Source: a virus
Strand: one strand, 5' to 3'
Virus record (IMG/VR): IMGVR_UViG_3300001728_000002
Span: 1 to 39,899 of that record
Length of the DNA: 39,899 nt
Part shown: piece after piece, positions 39,799 through 39,899 of the stretch
How the letters are laid out: each line of letters begins with the position of its first letter
Numbering within the stretch: position 1 is the first letter of the stretch
The notes under the pieces: generated by a model
Told to the model about the DNA's origin: nothing
The model's input: the letters and a program-made list of their open reading frames with translations, nothing else
Database searches by the model: none
Program-made: the position numbers and the translations under genes

Positions 39799-39840
39799 GC
39801 GCCCGTAGCTCAGTCGGATAGAGCATCAGATTCCTAATCT
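39799..39840 (+). repeat. attR: attR core: 42-bp copy, 5' half of tRNA-Arg
   Basis: Identical to 60-101. The host 3' half of the tRNA follows directly, so crossing-over within these 42 bases rebuilt the gene. Confidence 0.93.
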
Positions 39841-39875
39841 GGGGGCCACAGGTTCGAATCCTGTCGGGCGCACCA
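39799..39875 (+). tRNA. tRNA-Arg (anticodon CCU)
   Basis: A complete cloverleaf: acceptor GCGCCCG / CGGGCGC, D-arm GCUC / GAGC, anticodon stem UCAGA / UCUGG with loop UUCCUAA (anticodon CCU at 39833-39835, reading AGG), T-arm ACAGG-UUCGAAU-CCUGU, discriminator A and encoded CCA. Bases 39799-39840 derive from phage attP and the rest from the host. Confidence 0.96.
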
Positions 39876-39899
39876 ATACAGATTTTTCTATTACTGAGT

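Noticed and set aside
1-39899. Possible CRISPR array, IS element or second tRNA
   Set aside because: No regularly spaced direct repeats with unique spacers, no transposase and no further cloverleaf were seen apart from the tRNA-Arg.

Overview
The window is one complete temperate siphophage-type prophage with a few bases of host DNA at each end. It is bounded by a perfect 42-bp direct repeat (60-101 and 39799-39840). The right copy is the 5' part of an intact tRNA-Arg(CCU) gene (39799-39875). The high GC by eye, the protein styles (GapR/DUF2312, Lar zinc ribbon, DUF6441-like and DUF6362-like proteins) and the gene order suggest an alphaproteobacterial host, most likely a sphingomonad. That host call is inference; no database was searched.

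Layout. (1) 142-4055, leftward: tyrosine integrase, excisionase-like HTH protein, Lar-like restriction alleviation protein and eight small mostly unknown genes. Nearly all are joined by 4-bp ATGA or GTGA stop/start overlaps, and the operon starts from a strong promoter at 4081-4109. (2) 4081-4971, the lysis/lysogeny switch: an S24-type repressor flanked by five near-identical 16-bp palindromes (GCGGAA-N4-TTCCGC type), placed in the early promoters on both sides. (3) 4971-13649, rightward early operon: Cro-like and CII-like regulators, two winged-helix proteins, a cupin, a ParB-like protein, a DnaA-domain-IV-like protein, an adenine methyltransferase remnant, a C5 cytosine methyltransferase, a GapR homologue and a D5/P4-type primase-helicase. 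(4) 13650-14821: a terminator, a stretch rich in GGAGAGA motifs, a probable late regulator and the likely cos region. (5) 14822-25857: Nu1-like small terminase, GpA-type large terminase, lambda-type portal, a protease-capsid fusion, head-tail joining proteins, tail tube, and a tail chaperone with a -1 slippery site. (6) 25854-27483: an inserted accessory cassette between the chaperone region and the tape measure gene, with a divergent RHH/membrane-protein pair facing a small ORF and a BRO-type antirepressor-like gene. (7) 27556-36579: tape measure, tail-tip proteins, a polyglycine tail adhesin and an S74-chaperone fibre. (8) 36576-39368: membrane proteins, GH19 endolysin and overlapping Rz/Rz1-like spanins, closed by a terminator inside a convergent HNH gene.

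The genes form a coherent lambda-like programme: repressor control, replication with several chromosome-protein mimics, packaging by a GpA-type terminase, a non-contractile tail (tube, chaperone, tape measure, no sheath or baseplate seen) and holin/endolysin/spanin lysis. The most unusual points are: integration that rebuilds the 5' half of the tRNA, so that the prophage must supply its promoter; phased TGTGCC repeat arrays on both sides of the att core; a protease-capsid fusion with a signal-peptide-like N-terminus and an internal start with its own ribosome binding site; stand-alone DnaA-IV, GapR and ParB-like proteins in one replication operon; and the cassette at 25.9-27.5 kb.
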